From the NCBI GenBank assembly GCA_002479785.1, contig DLPD01000029.1, positions 1 through 59,374 on the forward strand: DNA of 59,374 bases. Direction: 5' to 3'. Numbering within the stretch: position 1 is the stretch's first letter; each line of letters begins with the position of its first letter. Made by a program: the position numbers and the translations under genes. Below the pieces are notes generated by a model. The model was given only the letters and a program-made list of their open reading frames with translations. It had not been told where the DNA came from and made no database searches. Source of the DNA: Cytophagaceae bacterium UBA7467. Lineage in GTDB: Bacteria > Bacteroidota > Bacteroidia > Cytophagales > Spirosomataceae. This document shows, in pieces, positions 59,344 through 59,374 of the stretch.

Positions 59344-59374
59344 GCAGTCGGCAGTAGGCAGTAGGCAGTAGGCA
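59344..59374. repeat. Heptamer array upstream of hemE, cut by the window end
   Basis: GCAGTCG followed by three GCAGTAG units in exact register, then the first three bases of another. Read in a shifted frame the unit is AGTAGGC, the same family as the minus strand of 4364-4405 and 40792-40826. Confidence 0.75.

Noticed and set aside
1..59374. tRNA, rRNA or known riboswitch
   Set aside because: I looked in all gaps larger than about 50 bp and found no cloverleaf, rRNA segment or recognisable riboswitch core; a covariance-model scan would be decisive.

Overview
The window reads as a chromosomal segment of a Bacteroidota bacterium, most likely of the Cytophagia/Spirosomaceae kind; this is an inference from gene content, not from a marker gene. 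Pointers are: a fused SecDF, a short NuoG without the molybdopterin domain, a GSCFA protein, a TamB-like giant protein, a TonB-dependent receptor, LytS/LytTR signalling, and start regions carrying the TAnnTTTG minus-7 promoter element typical of this phylum. I see no rRNA, tRNA, CRISPR, prophage or transposase gene.

Layout. 1-4297 (minus): an amino-acid permease cut by the window edge, behind secDF. 4411-6660: a small membrane protein, then nadC-nadA for de novo NAD synthesis; nadB lies alone at 18662-20242. 6657-9759 (minus): RidA-like protein and a GH63-type glucosidase. 9848-16145 (plus): a compact run of DUF885 lipoprotein, GSCFA protein, Mrp ATPase, NifU-C protein, an oversized Ddl-like ATP-grasp enzyme and a DinB/YfiT-like protein. 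16354-17446 (minus): gamma-carbonic anhydrase, SixA and a 48-residue membrane protein. 17492-21317: methyltransferase, uridine kinase, nadB and an anchored coiled-coil protein. 21366-26896: tamB (minus) divergent from tsaD (plus). 27068-33360 (minus): six genes including M16 peptidase, ispF, relA/spoT, fur and purA. 33443-44078: mostly a surface-glycan locus (TPR protein, methyltransferase, epimerase, three GT4 and one GT2 glycosyltransferases, flippase, wecB, barrel-like protein). 44080-48556: TonB-dependent receptor, LytTR regulator with a histidine-rich sensor kinase, and a secreted barrel-like protein. 48825-56594 (minus): nuoABCDEFGHIJ, stopping at nuoJ. 56748-59299: guaB and hemE.

The genes are mostly housekeeping; the unusual material is between them. 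Two related kinds of short repeat recur. First, tandem arrays with a strict 7-bp period (families AAAGCAT/AGAGTAT, AAATGGT and AGTnGnC) lie at 4304-4405, 16144-16239, 40071-40169, 48558-48758 and 59344-59374, and one has apparently entered the wecB coding sequence at 40792-40826. Second, small hairpins whose three-base loop reads GNA on one strand and is closed by a C-G pair occur next to several of these arrays. Such hairpins form a nine-element array at 26893-27066 after tsaD, where stem sequences differ from unit to unit but stay paired. They also cap two long hairpins (16328-16394 and 48768-48834) that share a core but have unrelated arms. Several of these elements supply the stop codon or last residues of the neighbouring gene. 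I interpret them as a REP-like, probably non-autonomous repeat system recognised as single-stranded hairpins; no enzyme that could move them is in the window.
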